Shown: positions 36,190 through 45,210 of the stretch, in pieces
Layout of the letters: each line of letters begins with the position of its first letter
Position numbering within the stretch: the stretch's first letter is position 1
Assembly: GCF_004362745.1 (NCBI RefSeq)
Contig: NZ_SNXY01000007.1
Coordinates: 682,001-746,000, forward strand
Source of the DNA: Oharaeibacter diazotrophicus
Lineage (GTDB): Bacteria > Pseudomonadota > Alphaproteobacteria > Rhizobiales > Pleomorphomonadaceae
Direction: 5' to 3'
DNA: 64,000 bases
Notes under the pieces: generated by a model
Told to the model about the DNA's origin: nothing
What the model saw: only the letters and a program-made list of their open reading frames with translations
Database searches by the model: none
Translations under genes and position numbers: made by a program

Positions 36190-37139
36190 ACGGCGCGGCG
36201 CTGATCGCGCGGCTCGGCGACCTCTCGGCCATCCGCGGTCGGATCGAGCCGGAGCGGGCGCTGAAGGACCTCGTGTGGTTCCGCGCCGGCGGTCCGGCCG
36301 AGGTGCTCTACCAGCCGGCCGACGAGGATGACCTCCGCGCCTTCCTGCCGAAGGTGCCGGCCGACGTGCCGGTGACCGTGATCGGCCTCGGCTCCAACCT
36401 CATCGTCCGCGACGGCGGCGTGCCGGGCGTGGTGATCCGGCTGTCGGTGCGCGGCTTCGGCGGGGTCGAGCGGCTGGGCGCGACGCGGCTGAAGGTCGGT
36501 GCCGGCGTGCCGGACAAGCATCTCGCGGCGACCGCGCTCGACGCCGGGCTCTCCGGTTTCGCCTTCTACCACGGCATCCCCGGTGGCATCGGCGGCGCGC
36601 TCAGGATGAACGCCGGTGCCCACGGTGCCGAGACGCGCGAGCGGGTCGTCGAGGTCCGCGCGGTGACGCGTGCCGGCGAGGCGGTGACGCTCTCCAACGA
36701 AGGCATGGGCTATTCCTACCGCCATTCGGACGCGCCGGCGGAGCTGATCTTCACCGCTGCCGTCTACGAGGGCGTGCCGGCCGAGCGCGACGCGATCCGC
36801 GCCGAGATGGACGCGGTGCAGGAGCACCGCGAGAAGTCGCAGCCGATCCGCTCGCGTACCGGCGGCTCCACCTTCAAGAACCCGCCGGGGCATTCGGCCT
36901 GGAAGCTGGTCGACGCCGCCGGCTGCCGGGGCCTCCGCATCGGCGACGCCGAGGTCTCGCAGATGCACTGCAACTTCCTCATCAACACCGACGCGGCGAG
37001 TGCGCACGATATCGAGCTGCTCGGCGAGACCGTCAGGGCGCGGGTGCTGGAGACGAGCGGCGTGCGGTTGGAATGGGAGATCAAGCGGCTGGGCGTGTTC
37101 GAGCCGGGGCGGGCGGTGGAGCCGTTCCTGGGGCGGTAG
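36186..37139 (+). CDS. murB: UDP-N-acetylenolpyruvoylglucosamine reductase MurB (type I)
   Basis: FAD- and NADPH-dependent reduction giving UDP-MurNAc. 317 residues. FAD-binding [33 protein letters not shown], and the C-terminal [10 protein letters not shown] with the catalytic Ser region, plus [16 protein letters not shown]. Length and order fit the short MurB form of alphaproteobacteria. The stop TAG is followed almost directly by the inserted toxin-antitoxin pair instead of ddlB. Confidence 0.95.
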   Translation: MNGAALIARLGDLSAIRGRIEPERALKDLVWFRAGGPAEVLYQPADEDDLRAFLPKVPADVPVTVIGLGSNLIVRDGGVPGVVIRLSVRGFGGVERLGATRLKVGAGVPDKHLAATALDAGLSGFAFYHGIPGGIGGALRMNAGAHGAETRERVVEVRAVTRAGEAVTLSNEGMGYSYRHSDAPAELIFTAAVYEGVPAERDAIRAEMDAVQEHREKSQPIRSRTGGSTFKNPPGHSAWKLVDAAGCRGLRIGDAEVSQMHCNFLINTDAASAHDIELLGETVRARVLETSGVRLEWEIKRLGVFEPGRAVEPFLGR

Positions 37140-37161
37140 CGGGGCCCGTTGGATCGGTCGA

Positions 37162-37181
37162 CAACACGCGGGGGTGTTGGT
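37162..37181. promoter_or_regulatory. Inverted repeat in front of the TumE-type gene
   Basis: CAACAC (37162-37167) pairs with GTGTTG (37174-37179) around GCGGGG, just before the ATG at 37182 and overlapping the only G-rich ribosome-binding candidate. It could be the autoregulatory operator of the pair or a hairpin hiding the start site. Confidence 0.4.
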
Positions 37182-37481
37182 ATGATCTCCAACATGAAGG
37201 CGCGGCTGGTCCTGAGGGCGCGCGACGAGGTCGGCGACGACGCCTTCACCGAATACGTGATCTGGCAGGTGCCCGAACCGCTCCGCGGCAGCGGGCATCT
37301 CTTCAAGTACCGGATCGCCTACATCGAAGATGGCGTCTGCGTGATCCGGTACGACAACGAGGCGGGCAAGGGCGACCACAAGCACGTCGGAGATCTGGAG
37401 CTCGCCTATACGTTTCGAGGGCTGCGGCAACTGTTCCTCGACTTCGATCTCGACGTGGAAGCCTGGAGGCGGCGCACATGA
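37182..37481 (+). CDS. TumE-family toxin-like protein
   Basis: Small 99-residue protein resembling the TumE/DUF6516 toxin family. Visible family-like features are [54 protein letters not shown]-type sequence (here [15 protein letters not shown]) and [13 protein letters not shown] near the end. ATG 37182 or 37194 is possible; the latter starts at MKARL as in relatives. The stop overlaps the next gene as ATGA. It sits 42 bases after murB inside the dcw cluster. The family is known from toxin-antitoxin modules; activity here is inferred only. Confidence 0.75.
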   Translation: MISNMKARLVLRARDEVGDDAFTEYVIWQVPEPLRGSGHLFKYRIAYIEDGVCVIRYDNEAGKGDHKHVGDLELAYTFRGLRQLFLDFDLDVEAWRRRT

Positions 37482-37831
37482 GGACGATCACGATCGAAGT
37501 CGCTCCCCCGGAGATCAACCGCGCCAGGGCCATGGCCGCCTTCGCCGGCGAGGTCCAGGGCGAGTTCATCTGCTTTCCAACCTACGAACGGCTGGCCACG
37601 GTCATGAACCCGAAGCGGGTGGAGATCGTGCAGACGATGATGGGGCAGGGAGCCCTCTCGATCCGCGAGGTCGCCCGCCGTGTCGATCGCGACGTCAAGG
37701 CCGTCCACGGCGACGTGCAGAAGCTGCTCCAGACCGGCGTGCTCGAGAAGACCGACGAGGGCCGTGTCGTCTGCCCCTACGACGAGGTCCGGTTCAACTT
37801 CGGCCTGAGATCCACCGAGAACGCCGCCTGA
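37478..37831 (+). CDS. TumA-like antitoxin/transcriptional regulator with winged helix
   Basis: 117 residues. The N-terminal part (about 1-35) has no clear motif; about 40-95 forms a winged-helix DNA-binding region ([20 protein letters not shown], then [20 protein letters not shown]) of the MarR-like type seen in TumA antitoxins. It ends with [14 protein letters not shown], shared by relatives. Toxin first, antitoxin second, with ATGA overlap, is the TumE-TumA order. It likely neutralises the upstream protein and represses the pair. ddlB follows after 65 bases. Confidence 0.78.
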   Translation: MRTITIEVAPPEINRARAMAAFAGEVQGEFICFPTYERLATVMNPKRVEIVQTMMGQGALSIREVARRVDRDVKAVHGDVQKLLQTGVLEKTDEGRVVCPYDEVRFNFGLRSTENAA

Positions 37832-37896
37832 GGCGACGCGCCACTTCGACGATCGACCACATCACGCCCCTCCCGGGCCGCAGAAGGATTCCATTC

Positions 37897-38820
37897 ATGA
37901 CCAAGCACGTCGCCGTCCTGATGGGAGGCTGGTCGTCCGAGCGACCGGTCAGCCTCAACTCGGGCAAGGCCTGCGCCGACGCGCTCGAGGAGCGCGGCTA
38001 CCGCGTCACCCGCATCGACGTCGACCGCGGGATCGGGACGCTGCTCGACGAACTCCGACCCGACGTCTGCTTCAACGCCCTGCACGGCCCCTACGGCGAG
38101 GACGGAACCATCCAGGGGATCCTGGAAATCCTGGACATTCCGTATACGCACTCGGGCGTCCTCGCCTCTGCGCTGGCCATGAACAAGCCCAAGGCGAAAC
38201 ACGTGTTGAAGGCCGCGGGAATTCCTGTGGTCGAGCACGCGCTCGTTAACCGTTTCGATGCGGTGAAAGCGCATGTCCTGAAGCCACCCTACGTTGTCAA
38301 GCCGCCGGCGGAGGGCTCCAGCTTCGGCGTGCTGATCGTGCCGGCCGACTCGCCCGCGCCGCCGCAGCAGCTCGGCACCGACGCCTGGCCCTACGGCGAC
38401 AACGTCATGGTGGAACGCTACATTCCCGGCCGCGAGCTGACCTGCGGCGTGATGGGCGACGACGCCCTCGGGATCATCGAGGTGGTGCCGACCGGCGAGG
38501 GCTTCTACGACTACGACGCGAAATACCGGCCGGGCGGATCCCGGCACATCCTGCCGGCCCCGCTTTCACCCTTTATTTACCAAAATGTCCAAAGACTGGC
38601 CTTAGAGGCGCATCGGGCCCTCGGGTGTCGCGGAGTGAGCCGGGCCGACTTCCGGTTCGACGACCGCGGCGACGGGACCGGCGAGGTCTACTGCCTGGAA
38701 GTCAACACCCAGCCGGGCATGACCGCGACGTCGCTGGTTCCGGAGATGGCGGCGCACGCCGGCATCGAGTTCGGGGCCCTGGTGAGTTGGATCGTGGAGG
38801 ACGCGAGTTGCAAGCGCTGA
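37897..38820 (+). CDS. ddlB: D-alanine--D-alanine ligase
   Basis: ATP-grasp enzyme making the D-Ala-D-Ala used by the MurF half of the fusion. 307 residues: [38 protein letters not shown], then the ATP-binding [17 protein letters not shown] and the C-terminal [27 protein letters not shown] precedes ATG 37897. Two stretches (about 38130-38300 and 38560-38625) are clearly richer in A/T and use codons rare in the neighbours, including TTA, GTT and CGT; they may hide promoters for ftsQ or reflect recombination. The end overlaps ftsQ by 13 bases. Confidence 0.95.
   Translation: MTKHVAVLMGGWSSERPVSLNSGKACADALEERGYRVTRIDVDRGIGTLLDELRPDVCFNALHGPYGEDGTIQGILEILDIPYTHSGVLASALAMNKPKAKHVLKAAGIPVVEHALVNRFDAVKAHVLKPPYVVKPPAEGSSFGVLIVPADSPAPPQQLGTDAWPYGDNVMVERYIPGRELTCGVMGDDALGIIEVVPTGEGFYDYDAKYRPGGSRHILPAPLSPFIYQNVQRLALEAHRALGCRGVSRADFRFDDRGDGTGEVYCLEVNTQPGMTATSLVPEMAAHAGIEFGALVSWIVEDASCKR
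38229..38270 (+). promoter_or_regulatory. AT-rich island inside ddlB with TTAACC, candidate ftsQAZ promoter element
   Basis: CGTTAACCGTTTCGATG (from 38245) contains TTAACC (38246-38251), a CtrA-like half-site, in locally low-GC coding sequence. A second island with TTTATTTACCAAAATG lies at 38572-38587, about 220 bases before ftsQ. In several bacteria the ftsQA(Z) promoters lie within ddlB. Confidence 0.35.
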
Positions 38821-39731
38821 CGTCACGGTGGTTCGGGCGCGCCAGGGGACAGGGCCTTTCCGGCCTGATCCCCGGACGACGCGGCGTCGCCCGGCTCCAT
38901 CGGCAGCCGGTGTGGCGGGCGGCGGGCTTCCTCGGACGCCTGCCGCGCGGCGCCGGCCTGACGGCCTCGGTGCTCTACCTGATCGCCTGCGGCGCCTACG
39001 GCATGGTCTACTCGGGCAAGACCGAGGAAGTGTTCAACGACACCACCTCGGAGCTCGGATTCCGTGTCTCGGCCGTGCGCATCACCGGCCAGCGCGAACT
39101 CGACGAGATCGACGTGCTCGACACGCTGTCGATCCACTCCGGCCAATCGCTGTTCTTCTACGACGCGCAGGGCGCGCGCGACCGGCTCGCCGGAAATCCC
39201 TGGATCTCCAACGTCTCGGTGATGAAGTTCTATCCGGACAAGCTCCGGGTCATCATCGAGGAACGCACCCCCGCCGCGCTGTGGCAGAAGTCGCTCGACG
39301 AGCCCGTCGAGATCGTCGACGGCGCCGGCAAGGTCATCACCGACCACCTGGAAGCGCGCTTCGTCAAGCTGCCGCGCGTGATCGGCGACGGCGCCGAGAC
39401 GCGCGTCCACGAGATCACCGGCCTGCTCGACGACGCCCCCGACGTCCAGAAGCGCGTGCGCGCGTCCATGCTGGTGTCGCACCGGCGCTGGGACCTGTTC
39501 CTCGACAACGGGGTCCAGGTCATGCTGCCCGAGCGGAACCCGGAGGCCGCGCTCGCCGAACTGCAGCGGCTCGAGCACGACGGCGGCCTGCTCGACCGCG
39601 ACCTGACGCTGGTCGACCTGCGCCTCTCGGACCGCCTCGTGGTCCGCCTCACCGACACGGCCAAGGCCGCGCGCGACGAACTCGTCCAGGCGCGCACCAA
39701 GGCGATGAAGCAGCGGGCGAGGGACGCATGA
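38808..39731 (+). CDS. ftsQ: Cell division protein FtsQ
   Basis: Bitopic divisome protein linking FtsA/FtsZ to the FtsW-FtsI synthase. 307 residues: basic cytoplasmic N-terminus (about 1-48), one transmembrane helix ([19 protein letters not shown]), a POTRA domain ([18 protein letters not shown] through [18 protein letters not shown]) and the FtsQ-type domain to the end. The start is TTG 38808, 7 bases after GGAGG and inside the end of ddlB; there is no better ATG. The stop overlaps ftsA as ATGA. Confidence 0.92.
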   Translation: MQALTSRWFGRARGQGLSGLIPGRRGVARLHRQPVWRAAGFLGRLPRGAGLTASVLYLIACGAYGMVYSGKTEEVFNDTTSELGFRVSAVRITGQRELDEIDVLDTLSIHSGQSLFFYDAQGARDRLAGNPWISNVSVMKFYPDKLRVIIEERTPAALWQKSLDEPVEIVDGAGKVITDHLEARFVKLPRVIGDGAETRVHEITGLLDDAPDVQKRVRASMLVSHRRWDLFLDNGVQVMLPERNPEAALAELQRLEHDGGLLDRDLTLVDLRLSDRLVVRLTDTAKAARDELVQARTKAMKQRARDA

Positions 39732-41044
39732 CCCAGGCTCCCGAGAACCGCGTCCAGCGCATGCGCCCGCTGCCGCCGAAGCGGCCGGTGATCGTGTCGG
39801 TGCTCGACGTCGGCACCTCCAAGATCTGCTCGGTCATCGCGCGGCTGACCCCGCGGCCGGTCGGCGACGTGCTGCCCGGCCGCACTCACGCCATCGAGGT
39901 GCTCGGCTTCGGCTACCAGCGCTCGCGCGGGATCAAGGCCGGCGCCGTGGTCGACCTCGACCAGGCGGAGAAGTCGATCCGCCTCGCCGTCGACGCCGCC
40001 GAGCGGATGGCCGGCCTGACGGTGGAATCGCTGATCGTGTCGGTGTCCTGCGGCCGGCTCGGCAGCGAGACCTTCTCGGCCGGCTTCGAGCTCTCCGGCC
40101 GCGAGGTCGGCGAGGCCGACATCCAGCGCGTGCTCGAGGTCGGCAGCCAGCACTCCGTCAAGGAGGGCCGCGCCGTCGTGCACGCGCTGCCGATCGGCTA
40201 CGCGCTCGACGGCAACCGCGGCATCCGCGACCCCAAGGGCATGCTCGGCGAGCGGCTCGCGGTCGACACCCACGTCGTCACCGCCGATGCCGCCCCCTTG
40301 CGCAACCTCGAGATCTGCATCAACCGCGCCCATCTCGAGGTCGAGACCATGGTGGCCTCGCCCTACGCCTCGGGCATCGCCACGCTGGTCGACGACGAGG
40401 CCCAACTCGGCGTCGCCTGCGTCGACATCGGCGGCGGCACCACCAAGATCGCCGTCTTCGCCGACGGCCAGTTCGTCCACGTCGACGGCTTCGCCGTCGG
40501 CGGCCACCACGTCACCATGGACCTCGCCCGCGGGCTCTCGACCAAGCTGGTCGACGCCGAGCGGATCAAGACGCTGCACGGCTCGGTGATCGGGACCGAC
40601 AGCGACGACCGCGACATGGTCACGGTCGAGCCGGTCGGCGACGACGACGTCGCCAACCACGTGCCGCGTTCGCAGATCGTCCAGATCATCCGCCCGCGGG
40701 TGGAGGAGATCCTCGAGGTGGTGCGCGACCGCCTGCACGGCTCCGGCTTCGCCGGCCGCGTCGGCCGCCGCATCGTGCTGACCGGCGGCGCCAGCCAGCT
40801 GACCGGCCTCACCGAACTCGCCCGCCGCATCCTCGGCCGCAACGTGCGGCTCGGGCGTCCGGTCGGGATCACCGGTCTGCCCGAGGCGGCGCGCGGCGCC
40901 GCCTTCGCCTCGGCGGTCGGCCTGCTGATCTATCCGCAGGTGGCGCAGATCGAACAATTCTCCTCCCGGCGCAAGGGACTGACGCTCGCCGCCAACGGCG
41001 GCTTCGTCTCGCGGGTCGGGCAGTGGTTCAGGGAAAGCTTCTAG
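39728..41044 (+). CDS. ftsA: Cell division protein FtsA
   Basis: Actin-like ATPase that tethers FtsZ to the membrane. 438 residues. Actin-fold motifs VLDVGTSKICSVIA (phosphate 1), ACVDIGGGTTKIAVF (phosphate 2) and VLTGGASQLTGL (adenosine) are present, as is the SHS2 insertion (VESLIVSVSCGRLGSETF). The C-terminal GWFRESF-like end (VGQWFRESF) is the amphipathic membrane-targeting helix. 106 bases to ftsZ include a small hairpin CGGTCG-CTCAAA-CGACCG (41079-41096). Confidence 0.96.
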   Translation: MTQAPENRVQRMRPLPPKRPVIVSVLDVGTSKICSVIARLTPRPVGDVLPGRTHAIEVLGFGYQRSRGIKAGAVVDLDQAEKSIRLAVDAAERMAGLTVESLIVSVSCGRLGSETFSAGFELSGREVGEADIQRVLEVGSQHSVKEGRAVVHALPIGYALDGNRGIRDPKGMLGERLAVDTHVVTADAAPLRNLEICINRAHLEVETMVASPYASGIATLVDDEAQLGVACVDIGGGTTKIAVFADGQFVHVDGFAVGGHHVTMDLARGLSTKLVDAERIKTLHGSVIGTDSDDRDMVTVEPVGDDDVANHVPRSQIVQIIRPRVEEILEVVRDRLHGSGFAGRVGRRIVLTGGASQLTGLTELARRILGRNVRLGRPVGITGLPEAARGAAFASAVGLLIYPQVAQIEQFSSRRKGLTLAANGGFVSRVGQWFRESF

Positions 41045-41150
41045 GCCCCCTCGGGAGCCGACGGAGGCGTCGAAAGTGCGGTCGCTCAAACGACCGGTGC
41101 GTTGAAGAAGGTCAAAACCGGCGGCGACCGGCTGAATTGACGAGGATGCC

Positions 41151-42926
41151 ATGTCTATCAACCTGAAGATGCCCGATCTGACGGAATTGAAGCCCCGGAT
41201 CACCGTGTTCGGTGTCGGCGGCGCCGGCGGCAACGCCGTGAACAACATGATCAACGCCGGGTTGCAGGGCGTGGAGTTCGTCGTCGCCAACACCGACGCG
41301 CAGGCGCTGGCGTCCTCGCGGGCCGAGCGGCTCGTGCAGATGGGCGTCGCCGTCACCGAGGGTCTCGGCGCCGGCTCGCAGCCCGAGGTCGGCCGCGCCG
41401 CCGCCGAAGAGGTGATCGACGAGATCAACGACCACCTCGCCGGCTCGCACATGGTGTTCATCACCGCCGGCATGGGCGGCGGCACCGGCACCGGCGCCGC
41501 GCCGGTGATCGCCCGCGCGGCCCGTGAGCACGGCATCCTCACGGTCGGCGTCGTCACCAAGCCGTTCCAGTTCGAGGGCGCGCGCCGCATGCGGATCGCC
41601 GACGCCGGCATCCAGGAACTGCAGGCCGCCGTCGACACGCTGATCTGCATCCCGAACCAGAACCTGTTCCGGATCGCCAACGAGCGCACCACCTTCGCCG
41701 ACGCCTTCGCGATGGCCGACCAGGTGCTCTACTCGGGCGTCGCCTGCATCACCGACCTGATGGTGAAGGAGGGCCTCATCAACCTCGACTTCGCCGACGT
41801 CCGCTCGATCATGCGCGGCATGGGCAAGGCGATGATGGGCACCGGCGAGGCCTCCGGCGACCGCCGCGCCCTGCAGGCGGCCGAGGCGGCGATCGCCAAC
41901 CCGCTGCTCGACGAAGTCTCGATGAAGGGCTCGCGCGGCCTGCTGATTTCGATCACCGGCGGCAAGGACCTCACCCTGTTCGAGGTCGACGAGGCCGCGA
42001 CGAGGATCCGCGAGGAGGTCGACAGCGACGCCAACATCATCCTCGGCGCTACCTTCGACGACAGCCTCGAGGGCGTGATCCGCGTGTCGGTGGTCGCCAC
42101 CGGCATCGACCAGGAGGCGATCCAGGCCGGCAACACCCAGGAGAGCCGCCTCGCGGACATCTCCAGCCGCGCCGCCGCCGTCCGCCCGACGCAGGCCGCT
42201 TCGCCGGCCGCCGTGGCCGCGCAGGAGATGCGCTCGTCTTTTACCCAGCCGGCCGTGCGGCCGGCGGCGGTGCGTGAGCCGGCCCCGGCACCCGCCCCGG
42301 CTCCGACGTACGTGCCGGCGACCCCGGTTTCCGTCGCCACGGCCGCCATCGAGGCCGCGCTCGACCTGCCGAAGCCCGAAGCCGAGCCGATGCGCCCGGT
42401 GCAGTCCGCGCAGGATCCGCGCGTGACGATCGAGCCCTACCATCCGCCGATGGCGGCCTACGAGGCGCCCCGCGCGCCCGAGGCCGTCGCCCAGCCGATG
42501 GTGCCGCACGATCCCGAGCCCGCCCCGGCCCCCTACGTGCCGCCGGTGGCCGAGCGTCCGGCCGCGGCCCAGCGTCCGCGGATGCCCTCGATCGAGGACT
42601 TCCCGCCGGTGGTCCAGCGCGAGGCCCGCGCCCAGGCCGCTCCGGAGGAGCACGCCGAGCCGAACCGCCCGATGAGCATCCTGCGCCGCCTCGCCAGCGT
42701 CGGCCTCGGTCGCCGCGAGGACGAGCCGGCGCCGGTGGCCCGCCCGGCGGTGCCGCAGGCGCCCGCCGCCCGCCCGGCCGTCAACGAGTACGCCAAGCGC
42801 GCCAACCCGCAGCCGCAGGGCGCCGCCGGCCGTCTCGACCCGCAGGGCCGCGTCGCCCCGCAGCAGGCGCGCATGAGCGACGACGAGCAGCTCGAGATCC
42901 CCGCCTTCCTGCGCCGCCAGAACTGA
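41151..42926 (+). CDS. ftsZ: Cell division protein FtsZ
   Basis: Tubulin-like GTPase forming the Z-ring. 591 residues, long for the family because of an Ala/Pro/Glu-rich linker of about 240 residues typical of alphaproteobacteria. The GTPase core (about 13-325) has [13 protein letters not shown], the tubulin signature GGGTGTG (109-115) and the T7 loop [11 protein letters not shown]. The C-terminal peptide is [15 protein letters not shown], with the FtsA-binding IPAFLRRQ. The hairpin upstream and terminator downstream suggest control separate from ftsQA. No lpxC follows directly, unlike the usual order. Confidence 0.97.
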   Translation: MSINLKMPDLTELKPRITVFGVGGAGGNAVNNMINAGLQGVEFVVANTDAQALASSRAERLVQMGVAVTEGLGAGSQPEVGRAAAEEVIDEINDHLAGSHMVFITAGMGGGTGTGAAPVIARAAREHGILTVGVVTKPFQFEGARRMRIADAGIQELQAAVDTLICIPNQNLFRIANERTTFADAFAMADQVLYSGVACITDLMVKEGLINLDFADVRSIMRGMGKAMMGTGEASGDRRALQAAEAAIANPLLDEVSMKGSRGLLISITGGKDLTLFEVDEAATRIREEVDSDANIILGATFDDSLEGVIRVSVVATGIDQEAIQAGNTQESRLADISSRAAAVRPTQAASPAAVAAQEMRSSFTQPAVRPAAVREPAPAPAPAPTYVPATPVSVATAAIEAALDLPKPEAEPMRPVQSAQDPRVTIEPYHPPMAAYEAPRAPEAVAQPMVPHDPEPAPAPYVPPVAERPAAAQRPRMPSIEDFPPVVQREARAQAAPEEHAEPNRPMSILRRLASVGLGRREDEPAPVARPAVPQAPAARPAVNEYAKRANPQPQGAAGRLDPQGRVAPQQARMSDDEQLEIPAFLRRQN

Positions 42927-42955
42927 GCGGCGCACGAGCGGAGACACGACACGGG

Positions 42956-42996
42956 AACGGCCCGCGGCGGAGACGCCGCGGGCCGCTTCGTTTTCC
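42956..42996 (+). terminator. Rho-independent terminator after ftsZ
   Basis: Perfect 12-bp stem CGGCCCGCGGCG (42958-42969) with CGCCGCGGGCCG (42974-42985), GAGA loop, followed by CTTCGTTTT. It closes the dcw transcript. Confidence 0.85.
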
Positions 42997-43156
42997 GCGT
43001 GTTGGAATTCGTTCACCGTGATCGCGACGGCGCGGCGGACGAGCGGCGAGCCGGCCCGAAATTTTCACGGATCGGGCCCACGCTGGCCGACGGGCGAGGG
43101 GAAGGGCGCGCCGCGGTGCGGCGAACGCGGGTTCCCCCGAGCGGCCGGGGGGCGCC

Positions 43157-43990
43157 ATGGACGACATCCGATACCTCGAGTACAAGATCCTCTTGCGGCC
43201 CGAGCGCTTCTTCCATCCCGACCAGTTCGAGGTCTACTGGAAGAAGATCGCGCGGATCGCCGCCGAGCACGGCGTCGCGGTCGAGACAGCGGACCGGCCG
43301 TTCAAACGCCACGTCCGCGAGGTGCTGTTCTACGACACGCCCGACTTCGACCTCTACCGCAACGCCTTCATCCTGCGCCGTCGCACCTTCTACGACGACG
43401 GCTGGCCGGCGCCGGAGCACGAACTGACCTTCAAGTTCCGCCACCCGGACCTCGCGGAGGCGGCGAAGGTCGACGTGACGCCGCGGCTGTCGGGCGCGGC
43501 CGAGATCAAGTTCAAGTGCGAGATCCTGCCGCTCGCCGACCGGGTCGGCGCCGCCCGCCGGCTCTACTCCCACAATTGCGTGCTGACGACGCCGGGCATC
43601 GTGCTCGACGAGGGCCTCGACCGGGTGGCAGGGGTGTTCCCGGCGCTGGCGCCGCTCGCCTGCGGCGACAAGCCGGTGGCGCTCGTCAACAACCTCGCGG
43701 TCGAGGAGGTCGAGGTCGCCCCCGGCCGGCTCGACTTCGGCAAGGGCATGACCGCGAAGGCGACCGTGGCGGTCTGGCGCGACCGGGCGAGCGAACGCAC
43801 GCTGGTCGGCGAATTCGCCTTCCAGGCCAAGTTCGAGCAGCTCGACGACCTCGGCCGCAAGGCGCGGCGCCGGGCCGAGGAGTTCTTCCTCGCCGCCCAG
43901 GACGGCACCGCCGAGTGGATCCAGCTCGGCACCACCAAGACCGCGCTGGTCTACGGCATCGCCGGCCGTGCGGTCGGGGGGCACGAATGA
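43157..43990 (+). CDS. Uncharacterised CYTH-like protein
   Basis: 277 residues, cytoplasmic, no signal peptide. The pattern suggests a CYTH/triphosphate-tunnel fold: an N-terminal acidic-basic strand (LEYKILLRPERFFH), VLFYDTPDFDLYRNAFILRR (Tyr-Asp-Thr then Leu-Arg-Arg), the strand ELTFKFRHPD, and later AEIKFKCEILPL and FAFQAKFEQL. The strict ExExK motif of CYTH phosphatases is not intact, so catalysis is uncertain. The start after GGGGGGCGCC is ATG 43157. The stop overlaps the first ChrA gene as ATGA, so it is co-translated with the transporter. Function unknown. Confidence 0.75.
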   Translation: MDDIRYLEYKILLRPERFFHPDQFEVYWKKIARIAAEHGVAVETADRPFKRHVREVLFYDTPDFDLYRNAFILRRRTFYDDGWPAPEHELTFKFRHPDLAEAAKVDVTPRLSGAAEIKFKCEILPLADRVGAARRLYSHNCVLTTPGIVLDEGLDRVAGVFPALAPLACGDKPVALVNNLAVEEVEVAPGRLDFGKGMTAKATVAVWRDRASERTLVGEFAFQAKFEQLDDLGRKARRRAEEFFLAAQDGTAEWIQLGTTKTALVYGIAGRAVGGHE

Positions 43991-44571
43991 GCGAGGCCGC
44001 CGCAGCACCCGCCCGCGCCGAGACCGTCGGCCTCGGGGCGATGTTCCTGACCTTCCTCGGCGTCGGCGCGACGTCCTTCGGCGGCGGCGTGGTCGCCTAT
44101 CTCCGCCATGCCCTGGTGGCGCGGCGCGGCTGGGTCGACGACGACGGCTTCATCTCCGCCCTCGAGGTGGCGCAGGCGCTGCCGGGGCTGAACGCGACCA
44201 ATCTCGCGGTGATCGTCGGCGACCGGCTGCGCGGGCCGATCGGCGCGGTGGTGGCGCTGGTGGCGCTGGTGCTGCCGGGCGCGGTGGCGGTCACCGGCCT
44301 CGCCGCGGTCTACGCCGCCCATTCCGGCGACCCGCGCGTCAACGCCGCGCTGATCGGCGTCGGCGCGGCGGCGGTCGGGCTGTTGGCGGCGACCGTGGTG
44401 CAGATCGGCCGGCGGACGGTGCACGGCGCGACCGACGTCGTGCTCGCGCTCGCCACCGTGGCGGCGGTCGCCTGGCTGAAGCTGCCGCTGCCGCTGGTGC
44501 TCGTCACCCTCGGCCCGGTCGCGGTACTGCTGCACCGGCCGCGGCCGACCGGCGGGGAGGGCCGGCCATGA
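43987..44571 (+). CDS. Chromate transporter, short-chain ChrA subunit 1
   Basis: One CHR domain (194 residues, about six transmembrane helices) of a two-gene short-chain transporter. TSFGGGVVAYLRHALV and ALEVAQALPGLNATNLAVIVG match the CHR signature positions, although Pro-Gly-Pro is Pro-Gly-Leu here. Pairs of this type export chromate or related oxyanions, possibly sulfate. ATGA overlap with the CYTH-like gene and with subunit 2. Confidence 0.85.
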   Translation: MSEAAAAPARAETVGLGAMFLTFLGVGATSFGGGVVAYLRHALVARRGWVDDDGFISALEVAQALPGLNATNLAVIVGDRLRGPIGAVVALVALVLPGAVAVTGLAAVYAAHSGDPRVNAALIGVGAAAVGLLAATVVQIGRRTVHGATDVVLALATVAAVAWLKLPLPLVLVTLGPVAVLLHRPRPTGGEGRP

Positions 44572-45110
44572 CGGACGACAACGGCGGCGCCGGTGCCGTC
44601 TTCGCCGTGTTCGCGCTGCTCTCGGTGATGGCGGTCGGCGGCGGCGCCGCCGTGTTGCCGGAGACCCACGCGCTGGTGGTCGAGCGCCACCACTGGATGA
44701 CCGCGGACGCCTTCCGCGACGCCTACGGCCTCGGGCAGGTGGTGCCCGGGCCGAACATGCTGATGGTGATGGTGATCGGCCACCAGGTCGCCGGTCTCGC
44801 GGGGGCGCTCGCCGCCATCGCCGGCTTCTTCGGGCCGTCGTCGGCGATCGCCTGGGGTGCGGGCCGGCTCTGGAACCGCTTCGCCGGATCGCCCTGGCGC
44901 GCCGCGGTCGAGCGCGGGCTGGCACCGCTGGTGGTGGGGCTGATGGCGGCCGGCACGATCGCCGTCGCCCGCACCGCGATCGACGGCGCCGCCACGGTGG
45001 CGATCGCCGTCGCGGTCTTCGCCGGGGTGCTCGGGCTGCGCCGGCTCAATCCGGCGCTCCTGGTGCTGGCCGCCGGGGTGGTGGGGCTGGGTCTCGGTCT
45101 CGGGGGGTGA
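44568..45110 (+). CDS. Chromate transporter, short-chain ChrA subunit 2
   Basis: Second CHR domain, 180 residues. AVGGGAAVLPETHALVVE replaces the FGGG stretch and GLGQVVPGPNMLMVMVIGHQ gives the canonical PGPN motif. The two half-size proteins have to combine because one CHR domain alone is half a full ChrA. ATGA overlap with subunit 1. The downstream hydrolase starts about 100 bases later. Confidence 0.85.
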   Translation: MTDDNGGAGAVFAVFALLSVMAVGGGAAVLPETHALVVERHHWMTADAFRDAYGLGQVVPGPNMLMVMVIGHQVAGLAGALAAIAGFFGPSSAIAWGAGRLWNRFAGSPWRAAVERGLAPLVVGLMAAGTIAVARTAIDGAATVAIAVAVFAGVLGLRRLNPALLVLAAGVVGLGLGLGG

Positions 45111-45210
45111 TACGGTGGTCGCGAGAGTTCCGGGGCGAGCGGGGACGTCTCGACAGGGCGCCGGGGCCGTGATGAACTCCGCCGTCGCCAATTCGACGGA
45201 TCCCGTTGCC

